Assembly: GCA_022801925.1 (NCBI GenBank)
Contig: JAAWTG010000001.1
Location: 107,213 to 171,212, forward strand
Reading direction: 5' to 3'
Source: Clostridia bacterium
Lineage (GTDB): Bacteria; Bacillota; Clostridia; RUG12999
DNA length: 64,000 nucleotides
The position numbers and the translations under genes are program-made. Shown here piece by piece: positions 46,875-54,009 of the stretch. The notes under the pieces are model-generated. The model was not told the origin of the DNA. It saw only the letters and a program-made list of their open reading frames with translations, and did not search any database. The number at the start of each line of letters is the position of its first letter. Position 1 is the first letter of the stretch.

Positions 46875-47014
46875 CGGGAAGAAACGCTGCGCAAGGATAT
46901 GATTTTACAATAAATGGAACTTGTTAAAAATAAATTCGTCTAAAAAGGAGAAGGGGAATTTTTGTCCCAAAATTGACAAGGAGAATGATATCGGCGGCGA
47001 AAGGGGAGAAAAGC

Positions 47015-48037
47015 ATGAAAAGAGTGCTTGCAGCTATTTTATTGGCGGCGTTGTGTATAATGCCGATCAGCAGTGGTGCAATGGAACCGATACAACTATA
47101 TGTAAATCGTGAGGTTATGTAGGCATACTGGGCGAAGCCAACTTTGGAGAATGGATACACTAATATATCCGCGCAGGTGCCGGTGAGAGCGGTAGCGGAG
47201 GAATTGGGGTATACGGTGGAGTGGGACGGAGATACTGACACTGTGACAGTGAGCGACGGGAAAGATGTGTTGAAACTCACCATTGGCAGCCTAATTTATG
47301 AATGGAACGGCGAACCGAAAACGCTCGACGTGCCGCCCCGATTGATAGAGGACAGAACGCTTGTGCCGGTGCGGCTTGTCGCAGAACAATTCGGCTGTAC
47401 GGTGGATTGGGAAGAATCCAGCGGAGCGGTTCATATCAGGAAACCACTTGTCAAAGAAGAGGATATCGACCTTAATTTGTTGGTAGAATATGGAATTATA
47501 TCCCAAGAGGATTTGAAGAAGGACAAATATATCACCACGCTGGAAGCGCTTACGGCAATCAATCAGGTAGTCAATGATGGTGAGATTATTACGGATTTAG
47601 AATATTATGAAGGAGACTTGTTAGCGCCGTTAGATGACCTTGACGACGAAATAAAAGGCTTGTTGCTTTCTCTGAAAGGCTATTGGAGCGGCAGAGGGAT
47701 TTTAACGGAACAAGAACTGCTTATGTTGGAATTGGAGAAAAATCTCACGCACTATGAAGCGTTGGTATATATCACCAGAATGGTGGGCGATACTTCTGGA
47801 TGTAGTAGATATATGGAAGAATTTGATTTTACTGAAACCGCACAGACATATCAAGCTGCATTCGATAAAGGATTGATTTCTGAACTGGATATGACAAATG
47901 CGGAAAAACCGATTGCCCGTGAAGAATTCTATAAATTGTTATATAAATCAATGTTTGTTAAATTTACAAAAGGCGGCTATAGTCCGACAGAAATGAGATA
48001 CATTGATACACTGCTTATGGAAAGCGAGACAACATAA
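47015..48037 (+). pseudogene. Stalk-domain (copper amine oxidase N-terminal-like) secreted protein interrupted by in-frame TAG
   Basis: From ATG 47015 (AAGGGGAG upstream) the frame reads a signal peptide (MKRVLAAILLAALCIMP...) and the first strand of a stalk domain, QLYVNREVM, then meets TAG at 47120-47122. The same frame continues as AYWAKPTLENGYTNISAQVP, which is the expected continuation of the domain, and runs open to TAA at 48037. A second stalk repeat follows (LIEDRTLVPVRLVAEQFGC), then a helical region of about 180 residues I cannot assign. A TTG at 47144 could start only a signal-less fragment. Without the stop the protein would have 340 residues. The cause may be a nonsense mutation, a sequencing error or recoding. 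Confidence 0.8.
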
Positions 48038-48101
48038 AAAAAGAAAAATACAATGGTAATATCAAATTTCTCTAAAATATTAAATTTATTTAAAATCATA
48101 A

Positions 48102-48134
48102 AAACGACCTCTATCTATTAGATAGAGGTCGTTT
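48102..48134. terminator. Terminator hairpin between converging genes
   Basis: A perfect 15-bp stem (48102-48116 with 48120-48134), loop ATT. The T-rich side lies on the - strand, so it chiefly ends the SDR transcript, but it can also stop the + strand pseudogene transcript. Confidence 0.88.
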
Positions 48135-48154
48135 CATATAGAATTTCAAAATTC

Positions 48155-48943
48155 TTATTTCGGTTGTTTACCGATGTATGCCAAAATTCCGCCGTCCACA
48201 TACAAAACGTGACCATTGACGAAATCAGAAGCATCTGACGCCAAGAACACTGCCGGGCCCATCAAATCTTCCGGTGTTCCCCAACGGGCAGCAGGTGTTT
48301 TGGAAATGATGAAGCTGTTGAACGGATGACCGTCTTCACGCAGCGGCGCGGTCTGCGGCGTTGCAATGTAGCCAGGTCCGATACCATTACATTGAATGTT
48401 GTATTCACCATATTCAGAGCAGATGTTGCGGGTCAGCATTTTCAGACCGCCTTTTGCAGCAGCATAAGCGGAAACGGTTTCACGACCCAATTCACTCATC
48501 ATAGAGCAGATGTTAATAATCTTACCATGACCTTTTTTAATCATGGACGGAATCACTGCTTTGGATACGATAAACGGCGCATTCAGGTCAACGTCGATAA
48601 CCTGTCTGAATTCGTCCGCTGTCATGTCGCACATCGGAATACGTTTGATGATACCCGCGTTGTTCACCAGAATATCAATCACGCCAACTTCCGCTTCGAT
48701 TTTTTTGACCATATCCTGAACTTGGTCTTCTTTGGTTACGTCGCAAACATAACCATGCGCTTTGATGCCGTCTTCTTCGTAAGATTTTAAGCCTTTTTCT
48801 ACTAATTCCGGTTTAATATCGTTAAACACGATAGTAGCGCCGGCAGCAGCATAACTTTTTGCAATTGCATAACCGATTCCATAGGAAGCGCCTGTTACCA
48901 GAGCGATTTTGCCTTCCAAAGAAAATTTACTCATGAAATCCAT
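48155..48943 (-). CDS. SDR oxidoreductase, gluconate 5-dehydrogenase-like
   Basis: A classical short-chain dehydrogenase of 262 residues: TGASYGIG cofactor motif near residue 18, NNAG near 92, catalytic Ser in INICSMMSE near 145, and Tyr/Lys in SAYAAAK near 160. Overall it most resembles IdnO/gluconate 5-dehydrogenases, which interconvert D-gluconate and 5-keto-D-gluconate; a KduD-like keto-deoxygluconate activity is the main alternative. The eda-kdgK pair 5 kb away would fit either. AGGAGG stands at 48954-48959 (- strand); ATG 48934 is a second possible start. A strong promoter with a palindromic site lies upstream. Confidence 0.82.
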   Translation of the reverse strand: MDFMSKFSLEGKIALVTGASYGIGYAIAKSYAAAGATIVFNDIKPELVEKGLKSYEEDGIKAHGYVCDVTKEDQVQDMVKKIEAEVGVIDILVNNAGIIKRIPMCDMTADEFRQVIDVDLNAPFIVSKAVIPSMIKKGHGKIINICSMMSELGRETVSAYAAAKGGLKMLTRNICSEYGEYNIQCNGIGPGYIATPQTAPLREDGHPFNSFIISKTPAARWGTPEDLMGPAVFLASDASDFVNGHVLYVDGGILAYIGKQPK

Positions 48944-48998
48944 TTTGTAAAATACCTCCTCATGTGAAATGTAAAAACTTTTCTCTCAAAGAATAAAT

Positions 48999-49038
48999 TG
49001 TATACATCTATTATAGCATAGCAAAGAAGCGTAGTCAA
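48999..49038 (-). promoter_or_regulatory. Sigma-A promoter of the SDR gene with a palindromic site near +1
   Basis: On the - strand: TTGACT (49038-49033), 17 bases, TATAAT (49015-49010). The perfect palindrome TGTATACA (48999-49006) follows the -10 and would cover the start point, a position typical for a GntR-type repressor site. The binding protein is unknown. Confidence 0.7.
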
Positions 49039-49075
49039 ATATTTCTTTGAAAAAAGTGTGTTACAGAAATATCAA

Positions 49076-50101
49076 TCAGATAAATTGATAGGTGGTTACG
49101 GTATCATATTTTTCCCCTTTTTTGAGAATTGCAGAGGGAAAATGGGAGAATTTCAGGCTGTTCGGAAATGCCTGCGTTTCAAGACAGAGCGCGCTGTGTT
49201 TGGTATAGACTGCGCCGTCCTTGCACTTGCGTCCTTCCTCAATCACATTCCCTGTATAGAGTTGAACGCCGCTTTGGTCTGTATAAAATTCCATAGCGAT
49301 ACCGGTTTTATCGCCGGTCAGTTTGCCTGCCAACCGGTATCCTTTGCCGGATAGGGCAAAATTGTGGTCAAAGCCGCCAAACAATTTAATCTGTTCGTGC
49401 TGTGACTGAAAACCTTCGCCCAGCGTTTTGGCTGTTCTGAAATCGAAAGGCGTGTTTTGGACATTTTGGATTTCGCCGTTTGGGATACATGCGGCGGTAT
49501 TGGGCGTGTAAAAGCTACTGTCCAGCCACAGGGAATGTCCGTTAACAGTGCCGCTATCGTGACCGTTGAGATTAAAATAGGTGTGGTTGGTCATGTTCAG
49601 CACTGTGTCGCTGTCGGAGATTCCTTCATAATGTATTCTGATAGCATTATCCGCTGTGAGCGTATAGGTAACTTTCACATCTACTGCTGCCGGAAATCCT
49701 TCTTCTCCGTCAGGACTTGTCAGCGTGAGCACAAGCGAGGGTTCCGCTGCATCAATACATTCGGCGTCCCAGACTTTTTTATCAAAGCCGATTTTTCCGC
49801 CATGAAGATTGTTTGCTCCGTCATTTGCAAAAAGCGTATAAGACCGTCCGTTTAAGTCGAATGACGCGTTTTCAATACGATTTGCATTGCGTCCGATAAG
49901 CGCGCCGAAATATCCTTCATTGTTGCAATATTCCTCCAATGTATCGCGCCCCAGCACAACGTCAACGTCTTTAAAAACCAGCTTTTGAATAATGCCGCCC
50001 AAGGTCAGGATTTCCGCGCGGAGTCCTTTTGCATTGTCAAGTGTGTAGCAATATACATCTGTTCCGCCATACTCGCCAAATTTGGTTTTTTGAATACTCA
50101 T
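49076..50101 (-). CDS. galM: Aldose 1-epimerase (galactose mutarotase)
   Basis: Interconverts alpha and beta anomers of galactose and glucose. 341 residues. Catalytic and substrate residues are in context: GRNANRIENASFDLNGR (near 73-90), NLHGGKIGFDKKVWD (His near 103), NMTNHTYFNLNG (near 172), and the C-terminal catalytic Glu in ALCLETQAFPNS (near 307). I chose ATG at 50101, with GGAGGGT upstream; the 56-residue upstream extension crosses the intergenic region and is rejected. It stands alone with no galK or galT nearby. Confidence 0.93.
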   Translation of the reverse strand: MSIQKTKFGEYGGTDVYCYTLDNAKGLRAEILTLGGIIQKLVFKDVDVVLGRDTLEEYCNNEGYFGALIGRNANRIENASFDLNGRSYTLFANDGANNLHGGKIGFDKKVWDAECIDAAEPSLVLTLTSPDGEEGFPAAVDVKVTYTLTADNAIRIHYEGISDSDTVLNMTNHTYFNLNGHDSGTVNGHSLWLDSSFYTPNTAACIPNGEIQNVQNTPFDFRTAKTLGEGFQSQHEQIKLFGGFDHNFALSGKGYRLAGKLTGDKTGIAMEFYTDQSGVQLYTGNVIEEGRKCKDGAVYTKHSALCLETQAFPNSLKFSHFPSAILKKGEKYDTVTTYQFI

Positions 50102-50265
50102 TTTTTTACCCTCCAGTTCATTTTCTGCATATATAAATTTATTTCGTTTCAATCCGTTGCCTGCCTGCGCAGTATCTATCAATGCATATAAGTGTATCAT
50201 AAGTGGTGAAATATAGCAAGAGACAAATAAATAAAAGTACTTTTTACGCCGAAGGCGCACCCCCC

Positions 50266-50290
50266 CCAAAAAGCGACTCGCGCTTTTTGG
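50266..50290. other. Perfect hairpin next to a C8 tract upstream of galM
   Basis: CCAAAAAGCG (50266-50275) and CGCTTTTTGG (50281-50290) pair perfectly around ACTCG. The left arm joins a run of eight C (50260-50267). No T-run follows on either strand. Otherwise I see nothing in 50102-50334. Confidence 0.5.
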
Positions 50291-50334
50291 TGAAGAGGAG
50301 GAGCAGCGGCACGGGCGACTGATTTTTTCTGCAT

Positions 50335-50366
50335 AAAAAAAATCGGAGCAAGTATAGCTTGCTCCG
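50335..50366 (-). terminator. Terminator of the tRNA transcript
   Basis: On the - strand CGGAGCAAG pairs with CTTGCTCCG (50366-50344), followed by ATTTTTTTT. It starts five bases after the 3' end of tRNA-Gly. Confidence 0.9.
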
Positions 50367-50370
50367 ACGA

Positions 50371-50444
50371 TGGAGCGGGTGAAGGGAATCGAACCCTCAT
50401 ATCCAGCTTGGGAAGCTGGTGTTCTACCACTGAACTACACCCGC
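50371..50444 (-). tRNA. tRNA-Gly (anticodon CCC)
   Basis: A complete 74-nt cloverleaf on the - strand with encoded CCA. Acceptor GCGGGTG pairs with CACCCGC, the anticodon arm is CCAGC-TTCCCAA-GCTGG giving CCC, and the T-arm is GAGGG-TTCGATT-CCCTT. It reads GGG codons and is co-transcribed with tRNA-Leu upstream. Confidence 0.95.
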
Positions 50445-50465
50445 ATTTCTTGTCAATATGATTGA

Positions 50466-50493
50466 CCCCTTAAATCTTTAAAGATTTAAGGGG
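50466..50493. other. Hairpin between the two tRNA genes
   Basis: CCCCTTAAATC (50466-50476) pairs with GATTTAAGGGG (50483-50493). A T-run follows only on the + strand (50495-50506), although the tRNAs are on the - strand. It may be a processing stem or an antisense terminator. Confidence 0.5.
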
Positions 50494-50505
50494 CATTTGT
50501 TTTTT

Positions 50506-50592
50506 TGGTGCGGATAAGAGGACTTGAACCTCCATGAAATTGCTTTCACATGGACCTGAACCATGCGCGTCTGCCAATTCCGCCATATCCGC
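50506..50592 (-). tRNA. tRNA-Leu (anticodon CAG)
   Basis: An 87-nt class II tRNA with encoded CCA on the - strand. Acceptor GCGGATA pairs with TATCCGC, the anticodon arm is CATGG-TTCAGGT-CCATG giving CAG, and a long variable arm (TGAAAGCAATTTCA) identifies leucine. It reads CUG codons. Confidence 0.95.
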
Positions 50593-50612
50593 ATATCTTT
50601 ATCACGCTATTT

Positions 50613-50640
50613 ATTATAGCACAAATAATGTATTTGTCAA
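50613..50640 (-). promoter_or_regulatory. Promoter of the tRNA-Leu/tRNA-Gly transcript
   Basis: On the - strand: TTGACA (50640-50635), 16 bases, TATAAT (50618-50613), about 20 bases before the tRNA-Leu 5' end. Confidence 0.85.
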
Positions 50641-50691
50641 GGCTTTTTTGAAAAAAAGTTGGGTAATTTTATGCGAATGTTGAAATCCACA

Positions 50692-50915
50692 TTTTCCACA
50701 ATGGTGTGAAATAATTGTGTGGAAAATGTGGATAAAGTCGTGGATAAGTGATGGGAAATACGTTTTTAGGGGCAGTAATATTACAAAAAGTTTACAGAAA
50801 TGGGGTTATGTAAACCAATATCCTGAAAATGGTATTGTTTTTATCATGAAAGAGAACGTGGGAATTGTGGAAAACCGGAAAATAGAGTAATAGAAAAGCA
50901 GATGCATGTGGAAAA
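50692..50915. other. Cluster of DnaA boxes
   Basis: Matches to TTWTNCACA: TTTTCCACA at 50692-50700 (+), and reverse-strand copies at 50718-50726, 50727-50735 (the perfect consensus TGTGGATAA), 50866-50874 and 50907-50915. A one-mismatch copy lies at 50739-50747. Five matches and one near match in 224 bases of non-coding DNA far exceed expectation. No dnaA, dnaN, rpmH or gidA gene is adjacent. It may be a DnaA titration or DBC-type site, or a regulatory region; see findings. Confidence 0.72.
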
Positions 50916-50987
50916 GTGGTTGAAAAAAATAAAGGGGGTAACGAGAAACCTCTTACCATTGTTTTTTGACCACTTACATAAAATGCA

Positions 50988-51023
50988 GTGACGTGACCTT
51001 TTATTTGTGATATACTAATCACA
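50988..51023 (+). promoter_or_regulatory. Promoter of the LytTR gene overlapped by a perfect TGTGAT-N6-ATCACA dyad
   Basis: GTGACG (50988-50993), 17 bases, TATACT (51011-51016). The dyad TGTGAT (51006-51011) / ATCACA (51018-51023) covers the -10, so a bound protein would repress. The half-sites match the CRP-type core TGTGA-N6-TCACA. Confidence 0.6.
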
Positions 51024-51042
51024 GATGAAGGGAGGGGAGCCT

Positions 51043-51492
51043 ATGAAAATAACATTGGAACAGACGGAATTGGCAGAGCCTGAAATTGTCATACGCGGCA
51101 ATATATCCAGTCCGCAGGTGCAAAATGTGGTGGAACTTTTGAACGGAAAAAAGAGTTTGCAAAAAATGTTTCTGTTTAAAGCGGAAAAAGAATATTTGTT
51201 TGACATTACGGATGTGATTTATTTTGAAGCGGACAACAATAAAATTTTTGCCCATATCGGCAAAGAGGTGTTTGAAACGCGCCACAAGCTGTATGAACTG
51301 GAAAGCATAGGCTATACAAAGGGATTTGTGCGCATCAGCAAAGGAATCATTGTCAATGTTCATCATGTTTTGTCGGTGGAAGCGGAGTTCAGCGGTAATT
51401 ATACATTGACATTAAAAGAAATGCAGACGCATTTGACACTTTCGAGAAAATATGTCAAAGGGTTTAAACAATATGTTATGGAGGTACAATAA
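51043..51492 (+). CDS. LytTR-domain DNA-binding protein
   Basis: 149 residues. The C-terminal 100 residues form a LytTR DNA-binding domain: DITDVIYFEADNNKIFAHIG, HKLYELESIGYTKGFVRISK, IIVNVHHVLSVEAEFSGNYT, and LSRKYVKGFKQYV. The N-terminal 45 residues are not a phosphoacceptor receiver domain, so it is a stand-alone regulator. ATG 51043 follows GGGAGGGGAG at good spacing. It is co-transcribed with the DUF3021-like gene; stand-alone LytTR proteins paired with a small membrane protein are a recurring Firmicute module, some of which act as inhibitor/activator pairs. Confidence 0.9.
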   Translation: MKITLEQTELAEPEIVIRGNISSPQVQNVVELLNGKKSLQKMFLFKAEKEYLFDITDVIYFEADNNKIFAHIGKEVFETRHKLYELESIGYTKGFVRISKGIIVNVHHVLSVEAEFSGNYTLTLKEMQTHLTLSRKYVKGFKQYVMEVQ

Positions 51493-51493
51493 A

Positions 51494-51910
51494 ATGAAGA
51501 AAAAAGTAATGGAACACGTGATTGTCGGACTGGGCATTGGATTTGTGGTGACAACCGTATGTCTATGGATATTCAAATTGAATGAAGCAACAGGGGCAGA
51601 AGTGATGCGGGAATTTACAGTGTGGCTTATCGCTTCGGCATTATATGGATTGATATCGCTGATTTATGACAGCAATATGTCGTTGCCGCTAAGCTGCGCT
51701 ATACACTTTATTGCCTGTGCACTCGTCACATTTATAGCGAGCGTTGCTTCGGGAATCATTGATTATTTTGCGCATTGGTATGAGTGGTTTATCTATGTGC
51801 TGCCTGTTTTTGTTTTAATATATTTGGTAATAGGAACCGGTATGACAATTGTAGCGCGGTGTCAGGCAAAAAAAATCAATGAAAAAATCAGTAAAAAATC
51901 AAATGTGTGA
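51494..51910 (+). CDS. DUF3021-like four-helix membrane protein
   Basis: 138 residues with four predicted membrane segments (about 8-28, 40-60, 68-92, 103-125), starting MKKKVMEHVIVGLGIGFVVT. It follows the LytTR gene with its start one base beyond the stop, and GGAGGT inside the end of the LytTR gene, so the two are translationally linked. Known context: DUF3021 proteins accompany LytTR regulators. It may sequester or sense for the regulator; no direct evidence. Confidence 0.85.
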   Translation: MKKKVMEHVIVGLGIGFVVTTVCLWIFKLNEATGAEVMREFTVWLIASALYGLISLIYDSNMSLPLSCAIHFIACALVTFIASVASGIIDYFAHWYEWFIYVLPVFVLIYLVIGTGMTIVARCQAKKINEKISKKSNV

Positions 51911-51980
51911 AACGCATAGGCGGAAGATATAAGAAAAGTTTTGTAAGATGTCACATGAAACCACAATTTCCGGTATAGAA

Positions 51981-52028
51981 AATAAAAGAACGGACGTATG
52001 AAAAAAGAAATACGTCCGTTCTTTTATT
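51981..52028. terminator. Bidirectional terminator with a perfect 19-bp stem
   Basis: 51981-51999 is the exact reverse complement of 52010-52028, with arms starting AATAAAAG and ending CTTTTATT. It lies between the converging DUF3021-like and ribU genes. Confidence 0.92.
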
Positions 52029-52040
52029 AGGAGATGAATT

Positions 52041-52071
52041 TAAGCAAAGGGGAGTCGAACCCCTTTGCTTA
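52041..52071 (-). other. 12-bp hairpin overlapping the ribU stop codon
   Basis: TAAGCAAAGGGG (52041-52052) and CCCCTTTGCTTA (52060-52071) pair perfectly. On the - strand the loop and closing bases read GGGG-TTCGACT-CCCC, like a tRNA T-arm. It includes the ribU TAA. No T-run follows, so it may protect the mRNA end or act with the next terminator. Confidence 0.6.
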
Positions 52072-52653
52072 GTCTATTTTTGCCCAAAAACGGTGAAGTC
52101 TGGTATAGAAAAAGTAGGAAAGCAGCGAAACGACAATTGCTTTTACAATATTAAAGGGCAAGAATCCGAACAGCACCAAAGTACCGGAATCGTGAATCAA
52201 AGGATTGACTTTGGCGCACAAACCGATAATCTGTTCCATTGGCATCACTTTTGCATAGATGGGAATGGAAATAAAATAGTTATAGACGACCGCGCCGATA
52301 ATCATTGCAAGGCTGCCGAACACCAGTCCCAAGACCGCTTTTTTGTTTTGCTTTCCGCCTTTAAAATATACGAGAGAAGCAATGCCGGCGAACAGGGAAC
52401 CGATAACAAAATCGGAAATTTCACCAACGCCGCCCGTTTGCGTCAAAAGCATATGTACCAAACTTTTCACCAATTGAATGAGTACAGCGGCAATCGGCCC
52501 CATGATAAATCCACCAACGAGCACCGGAATCGTACTAAGGTCCAGCTTCAAAAAAGGCGGCATGAAGGGAATCGTGAATTCCAGAAACATCGCTATTGCC
52601 GCAAGGGCTGCTAAAAGCGCGGAAAGGGTTAGTTTTTTTGTTTTTGTCTGCAT
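52069..52653 (-). CDS. ribU: Riboflavin ECF transporter S component
   Basis: The membrane substrate-binding subunit for riboflavin uptake; it needs a shared EcfAA'T module encoded elsewhere. 194 residues with about six helices. LTLSALLAALAAIAMFLEFT at the N-terminus and LKLDLSTIPVLVGGFIMGP (near 38-56) are typical of RibU. ATG 52653 follows AAAGGAGTGG. Assignment is strongly supported by the FMN riboswitch in its leader. The long in-frame upstream extension is not coding. Confidence 0.93.
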   Translation of the reverse strand: MQTKTKKLTLSALLAALAAIAMFLEFTIPFMPPFLKLDLSTIPVLVGGFIMGPIAAVLIQLVKSLVHMLLTQTGGVGEISDFVIGSLFAGIASLVYFKGGKQNKKAVLGLVFGSLAMIIGAVVYNYFISIPIYAKVMPMEQIIGLCAKVNPLIHDSGTLVLFGFLPFNIVKAIVVSLLSYFFYTRLHRFWAKID

Positions 52654-52707
52654 TGAGACCACTCCTTTAAATGATAATAATTGTATCAAATAATCACTGC
52701 TTCGCAT

Positions 52708-52730
52708 AAAAAGTGGGAAGACCACTTTTT
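52708..52730 (-). other. Secondary hairpin in the ribU leader
   Basis: AAAAAGTGG (52708-52716) and CCACTTTTT (52722-52730) pair around GAAGA, between the riboswitch terminator and the ribU ribosome site. It could be a second terminator or shield translation; not clear. Confidence 0.45.
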
Positions 52731-52861
52731 TACCCCATCTTCTTTTCTGGGAACTATGATAAACGCGGTGCCTCAGAGCCGGTCACGGAAAAACGCAGCG
52801 GCTTGATGCATAAGTATCCCCAAACAGAAGAAAGAGCTGTTTTACAGAATCAAAAGAGATT

Positions 52862-52898
52862 TGCAAAACAAAAAGCCCCGAAACGAAAGTTTCGAGGC
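52862..52898 (-). terminator. Riboswitch-controlled terminator in the ribU leader
   Basis: On the - strand GCCTCGAAAC pairs with GTTTCGGGGC (52898-52875), followed by TTTTTGTTTT. It lies about 55 bases downstream of the FMN aptamer, as expected for the expression platform. Confidence 0.9.
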
Positions 52899-52953
52899 AT
52901 GAGATGCAGATTAAAAAAGAGTGTCTGTATATTCCAGACTTCTGCATTATCTT

Positions 52954-53090
52954 CTTCCATCCAGACTGCACGTAGTTCCATCTTCATAGAAAAACGATAT
53001 ACTGTCGGTTTTGGAATTTCACCAAATCTTGCCGGAATCCGGCTCGCGGACTATCACCGCCGGTAGGGAATCACACCCTGCCCCGAAGAC
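52954..53090 (-). ncRNA. FMN riboswitch (RFN element)
   Basis: On the - strand the aptamer starts TCTTCGGGGCAGGGTG, continues CCCTACCGGCGGTGATAG, CCGCGAGCC, GCAAGATTTGGTGAAATTCC and AAACCGACAGT, and closes with GGATGGAAG. These are all conserved RFN blocks in order. FMN binding should favour the terminator and shut off ribU. Confidence 0.97.
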
Positions 53091-53156
53091 AATCATTATT
53101 TGATTTTCTGTTACCAATATATGCTTATGAGCAGCATAGATTGACACATTAATTTT

Positions 53157-53185
53157 ATTATACAACTTTTTTTTCCCAATTGCAA
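53157..53185 (-). promoter_or_regulatory. Promoter of the FMN riboswitch/ribU transcript
   Basis: On the - strand: TTGCAA (53185-53180), 17 bases, TATAAT (53162-53157), about 65 bases before the aptamer. Confidence 0.78.
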
Positions 53186-53241
53186 GAAAAATTTGCAAAA
53201 AATGCGGTCGGATTTTTGTTGGTTTCAGACAGAGATTTTAC

Positions 53242-53304
53242 TTGACGAATGGACAAAGTTGCGATACAATAGAATGTAAGCATGGACAATTGGGAAGGTT
53301 GTCC
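53242..53304 (+). promoter_or_regulatory. Promoter of eda-kdgK with a downstream dyad
   Basis: TTGACG (53242-53247), 17 bases, TACAAT (53265-53270). The inverted repeat GGACAA (53284-53289) / TTGTCC (53299-53304) with 9-base spacing lies just after the expected start and before the ribosome site; a repressor site or a small mRNA hairpin is possible. Confidence 0.65.
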
Positions 53305-53326
53305 AAAAAAACAGGAGGGGAAACAA

Positions 53327-53968
53327 ATGGATAAAGAACAAGTATTAACCAGAATTAAGGATGTCGGTGTTGTTGCGGTTGTCAGAGCGGAAAACAGCGA
53401 CCAGGCAAAACGGATTACCGATGCGTGTATTGAAGGCGGCATCGCAGCCATTGAAATGACCTTCACTGTGCCGGGCGCGCACAAAGTCATTGAAGAATTG
53501 GCAAAAACCTATACCAGTGACCAGATTATTTTGGGTGCAGGAACGGTTATGGATCCGGAGACGGCGCGTATTGCGATTCTGTCTGGTGCGGAATATATCG
53601 TCAGCCCCTATTTAAATCTGAACACCATCAAACTTTGTAACCGGTACCGGCTGCCCTGTATGCCGGGCGTGATGTCCATCACAGAAGCAGTGACGGCAAT
53701 GGAAGCAGGTGCGGATATCATCAAACTGTTCCCGGGCGAAGCATTTGGACCCAAGATGATTAAAGCCATTAAAGGACCTATTCCGTATGCAAAAATTATG
53801 CCGACCGGCGGTGTGAGTGTGGACAACGTAGACCAGTGGATCAAAAACGGTGCTTCCGCAGTTGGCGTAGGCGGCGCACTGACAGCAGGTGCGAAGACCG
53901 GCGATTACAAATCCATCACGGAAATCGGTAAACAGTTCATTGAAAAAGTAAAAGCAGCAAGAGCATAA
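53327..53968 (+). CDS. eda: KDPG/KHG aldolase
   Basis: Cleaves 2-keto-3-deoxy-6-phosphogluconate to pyruvate and glyceraldehyde 3-phosphate (and KHG to pyruvate and glyoxylate). A class I aldolase of 213 residues: VVAVVRAEN at the N-terminus, EMTFTVPGA (catalytic Glu region near 45), and Schiff-base Lys in ADIIKLFPGEAFGP (near 137), then KIMPTGGVSVDN. ATG 53327 follows AGGAGGGG; an in-frame ATG at 53282 lies in the leader dyad and is rejected. It precedes kdgK by 41 bases. Confidence 0.94.
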   Translation: MDKEQVLTRIKDVGVVAVVRAENSDQAKRITDACIEGGIAAIEMTFTVPGAHKVIEELAKTYTSDQIILGAGTVMDPETARIAILSGAEYIVSPYLNLNTIKLCNRYRLPCMPGVMSITEAVTAMEAGADIIKLFPGEAFGPKMIKAIKGPIPYAKIMPTGGVSVDNVDQWIKNGASAVGVGGALTAGAKTGDYKSITEIGKQFIEKVKAARA

Positions 53969-54009
53969 ACAATAAAAACGACATAGATAAAAAGGAGAGA
54001 GTTCTTATT

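Noticed and set aside
47120..47122. Pyrrolysine-encoding UAG
   Set aside because: No pyl gene or methylamine methyltransferase is seen, and the protein type is not a known pyrrolysine carrier; a nonsense mutation or error is simpler.
50692..50915. Chromosomal origin oriC
   Set aside because: The DnaA boxes are real matches, but no origin-linked gene (dnaA, dnaN, rpmH, gidA) is present, and no skew test could be made; I report only a DnaA-box cluster.
52713..53066. 117-codon + strand frame
   Set aside because: It is antisense to the FMN riboswitch and the ribU leader.
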